Source: Streptomyces thermolilacinus SPC6 (GTDB taxonomy: Bacteria > Actinomycetota > Actinomycetes > Streptomycetales > Streptomycetaceae). From it: 64,000 bases of DNA. Shown piece by piece: positions 33,199-42,128 of this stretch. The position numbers were made by a program, and so were the translations under genes. The stretch is from contig NZ_ASHX02000001.1 of NCBI RefSeq assembly GCF_000478605.2, positions 744,001 through 808,000 on the forward strand, read 5' to 3'. The notes under the pieces are model-generated. The model saw only the letters and a list, made by a program, of their open reading frames with translations, did not search any database and had not been told where the DNA came from. How positions within the stretch are numbered: position 1 is the stretch's first letter; every line of letters begins with the position of its first letter.

Positions 33199-33444
33199 CG
33201 GTGGGTAGGAGGAGAACGTAAGCCTCGTCACATCCCGGGGCAAGACCGCCGCCGCCTGCCGTCGGACTCGATCATTTTTCATACCCAAGTGGTCCAAATC
33301 GAACTCGCCGGGTACTGATATCGGCCGGGTTCGTACGGCCGGCCGGGAGCGTCGCGTCGGGGGTCGGCCGGGCGGGGCGCGGCGGGCCGCCGGGAGCACG
33401 GGCCGGGGGCGGGCCGCCGCGCCGCGCCCCCGGCCGCGTCGGGG

Positions 33445-35286
33445 TCAGCCCGCCGGGCGGACGACCATCGCGGAACCGCCGCCGCGGCGGACCGTCTCGG
33501 CGGCGGCGAGCCACCGCCCGTCGAGGAGCCGCTGGACGCCGGTGGCGGCGCCGATCTCCGGGTTCTCGCGGAAGGCGTGGCCCAGCGCGGCGAGGCGGGC
33601 CCGCAGCGGGCTGCCGTACAGGGCGGGTTCGAGGTCGGTGACGGGCTGGTTGCGCTGGCTGGCGCGGGGCGCGGCGATGGCGTCCACCAGCGGCAGGCCC
33701 CGGTCGAGTACGCCGGTCAGGGTCTGGAGGACGGTCGTGATGATGGTGGCGCCGCCGGGCGAGCCGAGCGCGAGGACGGGCCGGTCGTGCCGGTCCAGCA
33801 CGATCGTCGGGGACATGGAGGAGCGCGGCCGCTTGCCGGGACCTGGCAGGTTCGGGTCGTGGACGGCCGGGTCCGCGGGGGCGAAGGAGAAGTCGGTCAG
33901 CTCGTTGTTGAGGAGGAAGCCCCGGCCGGGCACGGTGATGCCGCTGCCGCCGGTCGACTCGATGGTGAGGGTGTACGCGACGACGTCGCCCCACCGGTCG
34001 GCGACCGTCAGGTGCGTGGTGTTCTCGCCCTCGTACGTCGTCGGCGCCGCCTTCCCGGCCGTGGCGCACGGCCGGGGGTTGCGCGGGTCCCCGGGGGCGA
34101 GGGGGCTGGTCAGGGCCCGGTCGTCGCGGATGAGGCAGGCCCGCGCGTCCGCGAACCGCTGCGACAGCAGGCCCCGCGTCGGCACGTCCTCGAAGGCCGG
34201 GTCGCCGACCCACCGCCCCCGGTCCGCGAAGGCGACGCGGCTCGCCTCCACGAGCCGGTGGAGGTACGTCTCCGGTTCGGCGCGGCGCAGGTCGGTGCCC
34301 TCCAGGATGTTCAGCGCCTCGCCGACGGTGGTGCCGCCCGACGAGGACGGCGCCATGCCGTACACGTCGAGGCCCCGGTAGGAGACCTTGGTGGGGCGGC
34401 GGTTCACCGTCTCGTACGCGGCCAGGTCCCGTACCGTCAGGTCGCCCGGGCGGACGGTACGGGTGGCGCCGGGCCGGACGGGCGGGGTGCGGACGGTGCG
34501 GACGATGTCGTGGGCGAGGTCGCCCCGGTAGAGCGCGCCGGTGCCCTGGCGGGCGAGCTTGTCGTACGTACGGGCCAGGTCGGGGTTCTTCAGGACGGAA
34601 CCGACGACGGGCGGTTCGCCGCCCGGCAGGAACAGTTCGGCGCTGGCGGGGAAGTCGCGGAACCGTTCCTCGTTGGCGCGGGTCTGCTCGCGGAACGTCT
34701 CGTCCACGACGAAGCCGTCCCTGGCGAGCCGTACGGCCGGTTTCAGCAGGTCCTTGAGCGGTTTGGTGCCCCAGGCGTCGAGGGCGGCGTCCCAGGTGGC
34801 GGGGGTGCCCGGGGTGCCGACGGACAGGCCGCTGGTCATGGCCTCCGCGAAGGGGAGGGGCTTGCCGTCCTCCAGGAAGAGCGACGCGTCGGCCGTGCTG
34901 GGCGCGGTCTCGCGGCCGTCGACGGTGTGGACGGTACGGGTGCGGGCGTCGTAGTGGACGAAGTAGCCGCCTCCGCCGATCCCGGCCGAGTACGGCTCGG
35001 TGACCCCGAGGGCGGCGGCGGTGGCGACGGCGGCGTCCACGGCGTTGCCGCCCGCGCGCAGCACTTCGATCCCGGCCGCCGACGCGTCGGCGTCCACGCT
35101 CGCGACGGCCCCGCCGTACCCGACGGCGACCGGCACCTTGGCGGGTGCGGCGGTGGAGACGACGGGGACGGCGGGGGCAGGAGCGGCGGCCGGGGCGGGG
35201 GCGCCTGGCGGGGGCGCGGCGCCGAGGGCGAGGACCGTCGTGGCGACGGCGGCGAGGGAGACGTTCCGTACGGTGGAGCGGGGCAT
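33445..35286 (-). CDS. ggt: Gamma-glutamyltransferase precursor
   Basis: ATG 35284-35286 has GGAGG seven bases upstream and yields 613 residues. A Sec-type signal (MPRSTVRNVSLAAVATTVLALGA) is followed by an Ala/Pro-rich linker, so the enzyme is exported. The GGT fold motifs are clear: GGNAVDAAVA, SAGIGGGGYFVHYD and DGRETAPS. The autoprocessing site ENTTHLTVAD makes Thr423 the N-terminal nucleophile of the small subunit, and PRSSMSPTIV and LGSPGGATI follow. It cleaves gamma-glutamyl bonds (for example of glutathione) or transfers the glutamyl group. It is divergent from the gene at 35368. Confidence 0.94.
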   Translation of the reverse strand: MPRSTVRNVSLAAVATTVLALGAAPPPGAPAPAAAPAPAVPVVSTAAPAKVPVAVGYGGAVASVDADASAAGIEVLRAGGNAVDAAVATAAALGVTEPYSAGIGGGGYFVHYDARTRTVHTVDGRETAPSTADASLFLEDGKPLPFAEAMTSGLSVGTPGTPATWDAALDAWGTKPLKDLLKPAVRLARDGFVVDETFREQTRANEERFRDFPASAELFLPGGEPPVVGSVLKNPDLARTYDKLARQGTGALYRGDLAHDIVRTVRTPPVRPGATRTVRPGDLTVRDLAAYETVNRRPTKVSYRGLDVYGMAPSSSGGTTVGEALNILEGTDLRRAEPETYLHRLVEASRVAFADRGRWVGDPAFEDVPTRGLLSQRFADARACLIRDDRALTSPLAPGDPRNPRPCATAGKAAPTTYEGENTTHLTVADRWGDVVAYTLTIESTGGSGITVPGRGFLLNNELTDFSFAPADPAVHDPNLPGPGKRPRSSMSPTIVLDRHDRPVLALGSPGGATIITTVLQTLTGVLDRGLPLVDAIAAPRASQRNQPVTDLEPALYGSPLRARLAALGHAFRENPEIGAATGVQRLLDGRWLAAAETVRRGGGSAMVVRPAG

Positions 35287-35367
35287 CCGGGTACCTCCAG
35301 TCAACGGACGTCCGCGCAGGGTAACTTCACTCCGCGCGGCGCGTCAGGAGCGCTAGCATGCGCCGCC

Positions 35368-36306
35368 ATGGACCAGGACTTGTGGAACATCGTGCTCGGC
35401 GTGGCCGCCAGTGGGCTCAGCGCGTCACTCGGATGGCTGGGCCGGGCGGCGCTGGCCCGTCGTCGGCTCCGTCGCAAGCAGGGGTTCTTCGGGCTGCCGG
35501 GCGACTCCGACTGCCTGCTGGTGGTGAACCGGGAGGCGGGCGGCGAGGGTGTGCACCGCAACGACGTGTTCGCGCTGCTGGAGCTGTCGGCGCTGATCCG
35601 CGACTGCGGCGCGCACGCGCGGATCGTCCGGCACGACCAGGCCGTGCAGGGCTTCGGGGACCGTACGGAGTTCTGCCTCGGCGGGCCCACGTCGAACCAG
35701 CGGATGCGGGCACACCTGCGCACCCTCCTGCCGGGGCTGGTCCTGGAGGAGTCCGCGGACCGGAGCCCGGACGTGTACCGGATCGGCGGGGAGGCGTACC
35801 GGGCGGAGCACGGGGTGAGCGAGTACGTCGTGCTGGCCCGGCTCACGGCGGGCGAGGGGCGGCGGCCGGTGTTCCTGTTCTGCGGGCAGAAGGCGGTCAC
35901 GAACCAGGCGGCGACCCGCTATCTGGTGCGCCACCAGGAGGAGCTCGCCCGCCGGTACGGGCGCGGGCCGTTCGTCCTGCTGCTGAAGGTGGTGAACTCG
36001 GAGGCGTACGGCCCCGACGTGGTGGAGCTGGCGGCCGACGTCACGGGGGACGCCACCCGGCCGCCGGCCGCCCCGGTCCCGGTTCCGTCCCCGGCCGCCC
36101 CCGCGGACGACCACGCCCCGGAGGGGGCGGACGCGGCGGACGGGGGCCCGGCGGATACGGACGGGATGGCGCCGGGCCGGTCGGGCACGCGCCGCACGAG
36201 CACGCGCCGGACCGGCACGGGCCGGTCGGGCACGCGCCGCACCGGCGCGGGAAGCGACGCCTCCGGCGCGGGGGCGGACACCGGGGCGGGGGCGGACTCC
36301 CCGTAG
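35368..36306 (+). CDS. Conserved actinobacterial membrane-anchored protein with low-complexity tail
   Basis: The protein has 312 residues from ATG 35368. The N-terminus (LWNIVLGVAASGLSASLGWLG) is a probable membrane anchor or uncleaved signal. Residues 40-230 form a compact globular domain (GFFGLPGDSDCLLVVNRE, RNDVFALLELSALIRDCGA, RPVFLFCGQKAVTNQAATRYL, LLLKVVNSEAYGPDVVELAADVT) that recurs in streptomycetes without known function. Residues 235-312 are an Ala/Pro/Asp stretch followed by Arg/Thr/Gly repeats (GRSGTRRT-like). A ribosome site fits ATG 35358 better, but that frame shows no protein-like sequence, so the start is uncertain by a few codons. Confidence 0.75.
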   Translation: MDQDLWNIVLGVAASGLSASLGWLGRAALARRRLRRKQGFFGLPGDSDCLLVVNREAGGEGVHRNDVFALLELSALIRDCGAHARIVRHDQAVQGFGDRTEFCLGGPTSNQRMRAHLRTLLPGLVLEESADRSPDVYRIGGEAYRAEHGVSEYVVLARLTAGEGRRPVFLFCGQKAVTNQAATRYLVRHQEELARRYGRGPFVLLLKVVNSEAYGPDVVELAADVTGDATRPPAAPVPVPSPAAPADDHAPEGADAADGGPADTDGMAPGRSGTRRTSTRRTGTGRSGTRRTGAGSDASGAGADTGAGADSP

Positions 36307-36410
36307 AACCGCCCCGGAGGACGAACGGCCTCGCGGACCGGACGCCTCACAGAGCGGTCCCGCGCGCGGACCGGCCCCACGCGCGAGTGTCAGACGCCAG
36401 GCGTCAGACG

Positions 36411-36741
36411 TCAGGCGTCCGGGTTCTGGTACGTGATCTTCTGGTCCGAGTCGCCGTCGCGGTAGTAGCGGCCGCCCGCCGCGGCGAGCCCCGCGCAGTT
36501 CGACGCGGTCTCCTCCTGGCAGGCGTTCAGGGCGCGCGCCCCCGACACGGTCTCGGGGTCGCGGGCCCTCCACCCCTGCGGCGCGGACAGCTTGCCGGGG
36601 AGCTCCATCAGGGGCTGGTTTCTCGTCGAGGCTCAACGGCCGGCCGTCGTCTCGTGTCCAGTCCGCTCCCCCACCACCGCACGCGGTCAGTACGACCATC
36701 AGCGCGGCGACCCCAGCGATTCCCCGTTTGGCAGCGGCCAC
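36411..36741 (-). pseudogene. Small lipoprotein gene with a frameshift
   Basis: GTG 36739-36741 follows GGAAGG at about seven bases and starts a lipoprotein signal ending in LTAC, with the lipidated Cys at residue 21. The frame holds through DGRPLSLDEKPAP and then breaks near a CCCC run at about 36611-36616. The continuation is in another frame, LMELPGKLSAPQGWRARDPE through NACQEETASNCAGLAAAGG to a stop at 36411. The joined product would be about 110 residues with two internal cysteines. The region length is one base more than a multiple of three, which fits a single-base insertion. A sequencing error is possible. Confidence 0.7.
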
Positions 36742-36972
36742 CGGACTTCCTTCCCCTCGACCATCAAAGTCGATCATGCACTCAGCCGTATGACGGCGTT
36801 CCGCCTCAACTCCGTTACCCAGAAGCGACTTTGGCGCAGCAGGTCCGCAACGGAGCGGCCCCGTGTCGGGCAGCTCACCTCATGTCTCCGCCAAATCCTC
36901 GGATCAGCGACAACCCTCCGGCCCCGTTTCCCCTCTCTCCCTGCGACAGAGAACGCATCGGAGGTTGTCCCG

Positions 36973-38166
36973 TTGAGCCGCACACGTGCCCGCATCCTGC
37001 TCCGCACCACCGCCCTCGCCGGTACCGCGGTTCTGACCGCGGCGCTGACCGCGTGCTCGGGCGGTGGCGGCGGGTCCTCGTCCGGTGACACCGGCGGGGA
37101 AGGCAAGGCCAGGCCGGAGACGCGCATCACCGTGAACCTGTCGGGCAAGCAGGCCAGGCCCGGCAGCCCCGTCGAGGTCACCCTCGCGGAGGGCAGACTG
37201 GCCCAGGTCACCGTCACCGACTCCAAGGGCGCCAGGCTGGACGGCAAGGTGTCCGCCGACGGCCGTACCTGGACGTCGGCCCGCAACGCCGCACCCGGCA
37301 CCGGCTACTCGGTCGAGGCGCGCGACGCGAACGGCGGCACGGCGAAGGCCGAGTTCGCGACCGCCGCGCCCGAGAAGGTCAACAAGCTGACGCTCGCGCC
37401 CGGCAAGAACTCCACGGTGGGCATCGCGCAGCCGCTGTCGATCGTCTTCGACCACCCGGTCAAGAACAAGGCGGCCGTCGAGAGGGCCCTGAAGGTCACC
37501 ACCTCGAACAACACCGAGGGCTCCTGGGGCTGGATGCAGGACTGGTCCGGCAAGGACCGGGTGGACTGGCGGCCCAAGGAGTACTGGAAGGCGGGCACGA
37601 AGGTGACGCTCGACGCCCAGCTGAACGGCGTCGATTCGGGCCCGGACGGCGGCTGGTTCGTCCGCGACTACGCGACCGGCTTCACCGTCGGCAGGAACCA
37701 GGTCGTCAAGGTGGACCTGGACAACCACCGGCTGAAGCTCGTCCGGGACGGGCTGGTCGTCAAGGACGTCCCCGTGTCGGGCGGCACGCCGGGCGGCGAG
37801 AAGGCGTCCTGGCGGGGCCGGACCGTGCTGATGTCGAAGGAGGGCACCATCAACATGCGCTCCGAGACGGTCGGCCTCGGCGACGCGTACGACAAGATGG
37901 TGGACTACTCGATGCGGCTGACCTGGTCCGGCATGTACGCGCACGCCGCGCCGTGGAACGCCAAGTACATGGGCAACGCCAACCGCAGCTCCGGGTGCAT
38001 CGGCATGACCGACGGCAACGCCGCGTGGGTGTACGGGCAGGTGCAGGTGGGCGACCCGTTCGAGATCGAGGGCGCCGACACGAAGGGCACCCAGGCGGTC
38101 AACAACGGCTACGGCGAGTGGAACCTGTCCTGGAGCGAGTGGCAGGCCAAGAGCGCCCTGCGCTGA
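36973..38166 (+). CDS. Lipoprotein L,D-transpeptidase (YkuD) with Ig-like domains
   Basis: The start is TTG 36973, with GGAGG eight bases upstream, giving 397 residues. The signal ends at lipobox LTAC (Cys28). Two Ig-like domains (about 48-135 and 136-245) precede the YkuD catalytic domain (about 246-375). This is the layout of LdtMt-type enzymes that make 3-3 peptidoglycan cross-links outside the membrane. The nucleophile is Cys342 in NRSSGCIGM. The usual motif is SHGC, so the histidine beside the catalytic Gly-Cys is replaced by serine, while the upstream YAHAAPWN His is present. Activity may be altered or the subgroup may differ. Confidence 0.88.
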   Translation: MSRTRARILLRTTALAGTAVLTAALTACSGGGGGSSSGDTGGEGKARPETRITVNLSGKQARPGSPVEVTLAEGRLAQVTVTDSKGARLDGKVSADGRTWTSARNAAPGTGYSVEARDANGGTAKAEFATAAPEKVNKLTLAPGKNSTVGIAQPLSIVFDHPVKNKAAVERALKVTTSNNTEGSWGWMQDWSGKDRVDWRPKEYWKAGTKVTLDAQLNGVDSGPDGGWFVRDYATGFTVGRNQVVKVDLDNHRLKLVRDGLVVKDVPVSGGTPGGEKASWRGRTVLMSKEGTINMRSETVGLGDAYDKMVDYSMRLTWSGMYAHAAPWNAKYMGNANRSSGCIGMTDGNAAWVYGQVQVGDPFEIEGADTKGTQAVNNGYGEWNLSWSEWQAKSALR

Positions 38167-38226
38167 GCCGCCGTCCCCTCCCGCGCCGGCCGGTCCTCAC
38201 GAGGCCGGCCGACGCGTGCGCCCATT

Positions 38227-38284
38227 GTTACCGTCACGTAACCAGCACGGGTGTTACCCCAGGTAAATCCAGGAGGTTACCGTC
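38227..38284. promoter_or_regulatory. Cluster of GTTACC elements before the secreted hydrolase gene
   Basis: GTTACCGTC occurs at 38227-38235 and 38276-38284. The first is part of an inverted repeat GTTAC-6-GTAAC (38227-38242). Between them lies TTACC-3-GGTAA (38254-38266). Three related half-site groups within 58 bases, ending 45 bases before GTG 38329, look like a regulator binding region. Confidence 0.45.
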
Positions 38285-38328
38285 GGGTCACTTTCAACCA
38301 CCGCTGACACGCGAGTGAGGAGTGACCC

Positions 38329-39939
38329 GTGGGACACGCGCGCACAGCCATGCGTACGGCGGCCGTCGGCACCGCCGCGGCCGTCCTGGCGACAGGGGCG
38401 GCCCTGGGGCCCGCCCCCGCCGCCACGGCCGGGACCGCCACCGGGCGGATCACCGTCACGGCCACCGCGGCGGAGGCGGCGGGCATCCGGTTCGTGGACA
38501 TCGCGGGCGACGGCGGCACCGTCCTCAAGGCCAACGTCCTCACCCCCGCCGACGCCGACGGCACCCGCCGGTACCCGCTGGTCGTGCTGCCCACCAGCTG
38601 GGCGATGCCGCAGATCGAATACCTCGCCCAGGCGCGCGCCCTCGCCGACTCCGGGTACGTCGTCGTCAGCTACAACTCGCGCGGCTTCTGGCAGTCAGGC
38701 GGCCACATCGAGGTGGCGGGGCCGCCCGACGTCGCCGACGCCTCCAAGGTGATCGACTGGGCCCTCGCCCACACCCCCGCCGACCCCGGGCGCGTCGGCA
38801 TGGCCGGAGTGTCGTACGGCGCCGGGATCAGCCTCCTCGCCGCCGCGCACGACCCGCGGATCAAGGCCGTCGCGGCGCTCAGCGGCTGGGCCGACCTCAT
38901 CGACTCCATCTACAGCGGCCGCACCCAGCACCTCCAGGCCGCCGCCCTGCTCGGCGGCGCCGGATACCTCACCGGCCGCCCGAGCCCCGAACTGGAGCGC
39001 ATCCTCGAAGCGTTCCTCTCCTCGGACCTGGAGCGCGAGCAGGAGATGATCGACTGGGGCCGTGAGCGCTCCCCCGCCACGTACATCGACCGGATCAACG
39101 CCAACGGCGCCGCCGTGATGCTCGGCAACGCCTGGGGCGACACGATCTTCCCGCCCAACCAGTACGCCTCCTTCTACGAGAAGCTCACCGGCCCCAAGCG
39201 CCTCGAACTGCGCCCGGGCGACCACGCCACCGCCGAGGCCACCGGCCTGTTCGGCCTGCCCAACGACACCTGGACCAGCACCCGCCGCTGGTTCGACCAC
39301 CACCTCAAGGGCGCCGACAACGGCGTGGACCGGGAACAGCCCGTGCGTATCAAGTCCCGCACGTCCGGCGGCTACGAGGGCTACCCCGACTGGACAGCGG
39401 TCGGCGCCCGGGAGCGGCGCCTCGCGCTCGGCGGCGAGCAGACCGTCCGTACCGGCCTGGACTCCGGCGCCAACGGCGGCGTGGTCCTGCTGTCCAACGC
39501 CCTCGACCAGTTCCTCAAACTCCCGCCGACCGTGTCCGTGCCGCTGCTGCCCCGCTCGTACGCGGCCGTCTGGCAGTCGGAGCGGTACGCGACGGCGCAG
39601 CGCGTGCGCGGCACGGTGAAGCTCCACACGACGGTCACCGCCACCGCGAGCAGCGGAACCCTGGTCGCGTACCTGTACGACGTGGGGCCGCTCGGCGTCG
39701 GCAAGCTGGTGAGCAACGCCCCGTACACCTTCCACGGGCGGACGCCGGGCGAGCCGTTCACGGTGGACCTGGAGCTGTTCTCGACGGCGTACGACGTGCC
39801 CGCCGGGCACCGGCTGGCGCTGGTCGTGGACACCGCCGACCCGCTGTACATCGAGCACAACCCGGCCGGCGCGCGGCTGACCTTCTCCTCGCCGCCGTCC
39901 GACCCCTCGTACCTGTCGGTGCCGCTGCGCGCGGAGTGA
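38329..39939 (+). CDS. Secreted CocE/X-Pro-dipeptidyl-peptidase-like alpha/beta hydrolase
   Basis: GTG 38329 is preceded by GAGG at eight bases; the product has 536 residues. A signal peptide (AMRTAAVGTAAAVLATGAALG, cut after ATAG) leads to an alpha/beta-hydrolase domain with the nucleophile elbow GVSYGAG (Ser162) and ARALADSGYVVVSYNSRGF. The C-terminal jelly-roll domain (VRGTVKLHTTVTATASSGT, YDVPAGHRLALVVDT) is characteristic of the CocE/PepX C-terminal region. Family members cleave X-Pro dipeptides, esters or acyl groups. It acts outside the cell and the real substrate is unknown. Confidence 0.88.
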   Translation: MGHARTAMRTAAVGTAAAVLATGAALGPAPAATAGTATGRITVTATAAEAAGIRFVDIAGDGGTVLKANVLTPADADGTRRYPLVVLPTSWAMPQIEYLAQARALADSGYVVVSYNSRGFWQSGGHIEVAGPPDVADASKVIDWALAHTPADPGRVGMAGVSYGAGISLLAAAHDPRIKAVAALSGWADLIDSIYSGRTQHLQAAALLGGAGYLTGRPSPELERILEAFLSSDLEREQEMIDWGRERSPATYIDRINANGAAVMLGNAWGDTIFPPNQYASFYEKLTGPKRLELRPGDHATAEATGLFGLPNDTWTSTRRWFDHHLKGADNGVDREQPVRIKSRTSGGYEGYPDWTAVGARERRLALGGEQTVRTGLDSGANGGVVLLSNALDQFLKLPPTVSVPLLPRSYAAVWQSERYATAQRVRGTVKLHTTVTATASSGTLVAYLYDVGPLGVGKLVSNAPYTFHGRTPGEPFTVDLELFSTAYDVPAGHRLALVVDTADPLYIEHNPAGARLTFSSPPSDPSYLSVPLRAE

Positions 39940-40098
39940 TCTCCGGCCGCTGCCGGGCCGTGCTGGAGACCTTCCTCCCCCCTTAGGAGGTGCCGGGGGG
40001 CCAGCGCAAACTATCCAGCGCGGAAAGGCACTTCACGTCCCGACACGGAAGTCGGGCAATAGCGGTATTTCATGATGAAGCGGGGCGGTACGGGCGTT

Positions 40099-40542
40099 CT
40101 AGCGTCCTTCTGCCGCCTCGCCGTACATCTGGGACAACTGCGGGGAGCCGGTGATCGCCCACTCCAGGCCCGCGCCCACCACGTCGATCTCCCGCCCGGA
40201 GGCCAGCCGGACCACGGCGCGGCCGCCGGGCAGCACGTCCCACACGGCGCCCGGCACGGTCCGCACGATCACCGTGCCGAGGTACAGGCCCGCGTCGTTG
40301 CCCAGCCACGGCAGCTCCTCGGGGTCCTCGCGCCAGCGGGGCGTCAGCTGGTCGAGCGCCTCCAGGGAGCGCGGTGTGTCGTCCAGGAGAACCCCTGCCT
40401 CCTCGGCCCGGGAGCGCAGCAGGGCGCACTCGGAGAGCAGTCCCGCCACGCCCTCCGGGTCCCTCTCGAAGGCGGAGGCGAGGGTCGTGCTCCGTCCGCC
40501 GTCGCGCCGCTTGCGCCAGGAGTCCAGGAAAGGGATGTTCAT
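40099..40542 (-). CDS. Conserved hypothetical protein (DUF6278-like)
   Basis: This 147-residue soluble protein is conserved in streptomycetes (MNIPFLDSWRKRR start, SECALLRSRAEEAGVLLDDTP, LGNDAGLYLGTVIVRTVPGA, VVRLASGREIDVVGAG). It has a helical N-terminal half and a strand-rich C-terminal half. I recall this pattern as DUF6278, but that is not verified here. No catalytic motif, membrane segment or signal is visible. It lies between the secreted hydrolase and exonuclease III genes, with its own spacing on both sides. Confidence 0.75.
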   Translation of the reverse strand: MNIPFLDSWRKRRDGGRSTTLASAFERDPEGVAGLLSECALLRSRAEEAGVLLDDTPRSLEALDQLTPRWREDPEELPWLGNDAGLYLGTVIVRTVPGAVWDVLPGGRAVVRLASGREIDVVGAGLEWAITGSPQLSQMYGEAAEGR

Positions 40543-40615
40543 ACGGCCCAGCGTGACACCCCGCGCGGCCCCGCACTACAGGACGCGCGGGGCCCCCGCC
40601 GGGCCGGGGGCGCTG

Positions 40616-41395
40616 TCACACGTCGAGGTCCACGACGACGGGGGCGTGGTCGGACGCGCCCTTGCCCTTGCGCTCCTCCCGGTCCACGTAGCCGTCCTTG
40701 ACGGCGTCGGCGAACGGCTTGTTGCCGTACACGAGGTCGATGCGCATCCCGCGGTTCTTGGGGAAGCAGAGCTGGCGGTAGTCCCAGTACGTGAACGGGT
40801 GGTCGTACTTGAGGGGGCGCGGCACGATGTCCGCGAGGCCGGTGCCGCGCAGGCCCTCCAGCGCGGCCCGCTCAGGCGCCGTGACGTGCGTGGAGCCCTC
40901 GAAGAAGGAGCGGTCCCACACGTCGTCGTCGGTGGGCGCGATGTTGAAGTCGCCGAGCACGGCGAAGGGGCGCGGGCCAGCGGCGTCGCCCGCTACGGCG
41001 GCCTGGAGGGCCTCCAGCCAGCGGAGCTTGTAGGCGTAGTGGTCGTGGGCGACCTCCCGGCCGTTCGGCACGTACACCGACCAGACCCGGACGGGGCCGC
41101 AGGTCGCGGCGATCGCCCGCGGCTCCTGCACGCCCTCGTACTCCGGTCCCCCGGGCAGGCCCGTGACGATGTCGTCCAGGCCGACCCGGGAGACCAGGGC
41201 CACGCCGTTCCACCGGCCCGTGGCGTTCACCACCGACTCGTAGCCGAGCTCGCGCAGCTCGGCGGCGGGGAACTGCTCGGCGGTGCACTTGGTCTCCTGG
41301 ACGCACAGCACGTCCGTGCCGCTGCTCTCCAGCCAGGCCAGCAGGCGGGGCAGCCGAGCGGTGATCGAGTTGACGTTCCAGGTGGCGATACGCAT
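40616..41395 (-). CDS. xth: Exodeoxyribonuclease III
   Basis: ATG 41393-41395 (MRIATWNVNSI) gives 259 residues, the usual length. The endonuclease/exonuclease/phosphatase fold motifs are all present: the metal-binding Glu in VLCVQETKC, Tyr/Asn in YVPNGRE, LGDFNIAPTDDDVWD, GMRIDLVYG and the catalytic SDHAPVVVDLD near the C-terminus. The enzyme removes 3'-blocking groups and cuts at AP sites in base-excision repair. It is downstream of an MBL hydrolase gene but 37 bases away, so linkage is weak. Confidence 0.93.
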   Translation of the reverse strand: MRIATWNVNSITARLPRLLAWLESSGTDVLCVQETKCTAEQFPAAELRELGYESVVNATGRWNGVALVSRVGLDDIVTGLPGGPEYEGVQEPRAIAATCGPVRVWSVYVPNGREVAHDHYAYKLRWLEALQAAVAGDAAGPRPFAVLGDFNIAPTDDDVWDRSFFEGSTHVTAPERAALEGLRGTGLADIVPRPLKYDHPFTYWDYRQLCFPKNRGMRIDLVYGNKPFADAVKDGYVDREERKGKGASDHAPVVVDLDV

Positions 41396-41432
41396 GTCGG
41401 ACAGCCTAACGGCGGGGTACGACAACGGGCCC

Positions 41433-42068
41433 TCACAGCTCCGTGTACGCCCCCGGGGTCAGCCGCCGGTGGTCCGTGCCGCCGAGCGCGCCGATCTGCC
41501 GGTCGTAGATGGGCCGGGCGATCGGGGTGAGCAGCGCGTCGTGGATGTCGATGGCCCGCCGCGGCTTGACCTCGCGGACGTAGTCGATGACCTCGGAGAT
41601 CTTGTTCCAGGGGGCGTGGACGGGGAGGAACAGGGTTTCGACGGGCCGTCCGGGGACGGTGAGGGCGTCGCCGGGGTGGAAGACGGCGCCGTCGTCGATC
41701 AGGAAGCCGATGTTCGTGACGCGGGGGATGTCCGGGTGGATCACGGCGTGCAGTTCGCCGTGCACCTCCACGTCGAAGCCCGCGGCGGTGAGGGTGTCGC
41801 CGTCGCCGACGGTGTGGACGCGCCCGGGGAAGGCGGCGGAGAGCTGCTCGGCGACGCTGCGCAGCGTCCAGATCTCCGCCGCGGGGTTGGCCTCCATGCC
41901 CGCGCGCAGCTGGGCCCCGTCGAAGTGGTCGGGGTGTTCATGGGTGACGAGGATCGCGTCGGCGCCGAGCGCCGCGTCCTGCTCGGTGAACCCGCCCGGG
42001 TCGATGACGAGGGTCTGTCCGTCCTTCTCCAGCCGTACGCAGGCGTGCGCTTTCTTGGTCAGCTTCAT
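41433..42068 (-). CDS. Metallo-beta-lactamase-fold hydrolase (UPF0173-like)
   Basis: This 211-residue protein has the MBL metal site THEHPDHFD near residue 42, a second His in GELHAVIHPD, the bridging Asp in FHPGDALT and a late HAPWNKISEV. The short N-terminus (MKLTKKAHACVRLEKDG) and overall length resemble the UPF0173/UlaG-like subgroup of MBL hydrolases. Substrates are generally unknown in that subgroup. It is transcribed with the same direction as its neighbours, 60 bases after pcaL, and shows no pathway link. Confidence 0.88.
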   Translation of the reverse strand: MKLTKKAHACVRLEKDGQTLVIDPGGFTEQDAALGADAILVTHEHPDHFDGAQLRAGMEANPAAEIWTLRSVAEQLSAAFPGRVHTVGDGDTLTAAGFDVEVHGELHAVIHPDIPRVTNIGFLIDDGAVFHPGDALTVPGRPVETLFLPVHAPWNKISEVIDYVREVKPRRAIDIHDALLTPIARPIYDRQIGALGGTDHRRLTPGAYTEL

Positions 42069-42128
42069 GCCCCCATCCTGCCCTGCGGGGCCCGAGTCCC
42101 CGTGCGGGAGCGGTCGGTTTCGGTGGGA

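Noticed and set aside
36778..36972. Possible c-di-AMP (ydaO-type) riboswitch before the L,D-transpeptidase
   Set aside because: Such switches occur before cell-wall genes in actinomycetes, but I could not identify the conserved core elements here.
39945..40000. CCTCC/GGAGG stem after the secreted hydrolase as terminator
   Set aside because: The pairing is only five bases with an A/T-interrupted loop and could equally arise by chance.
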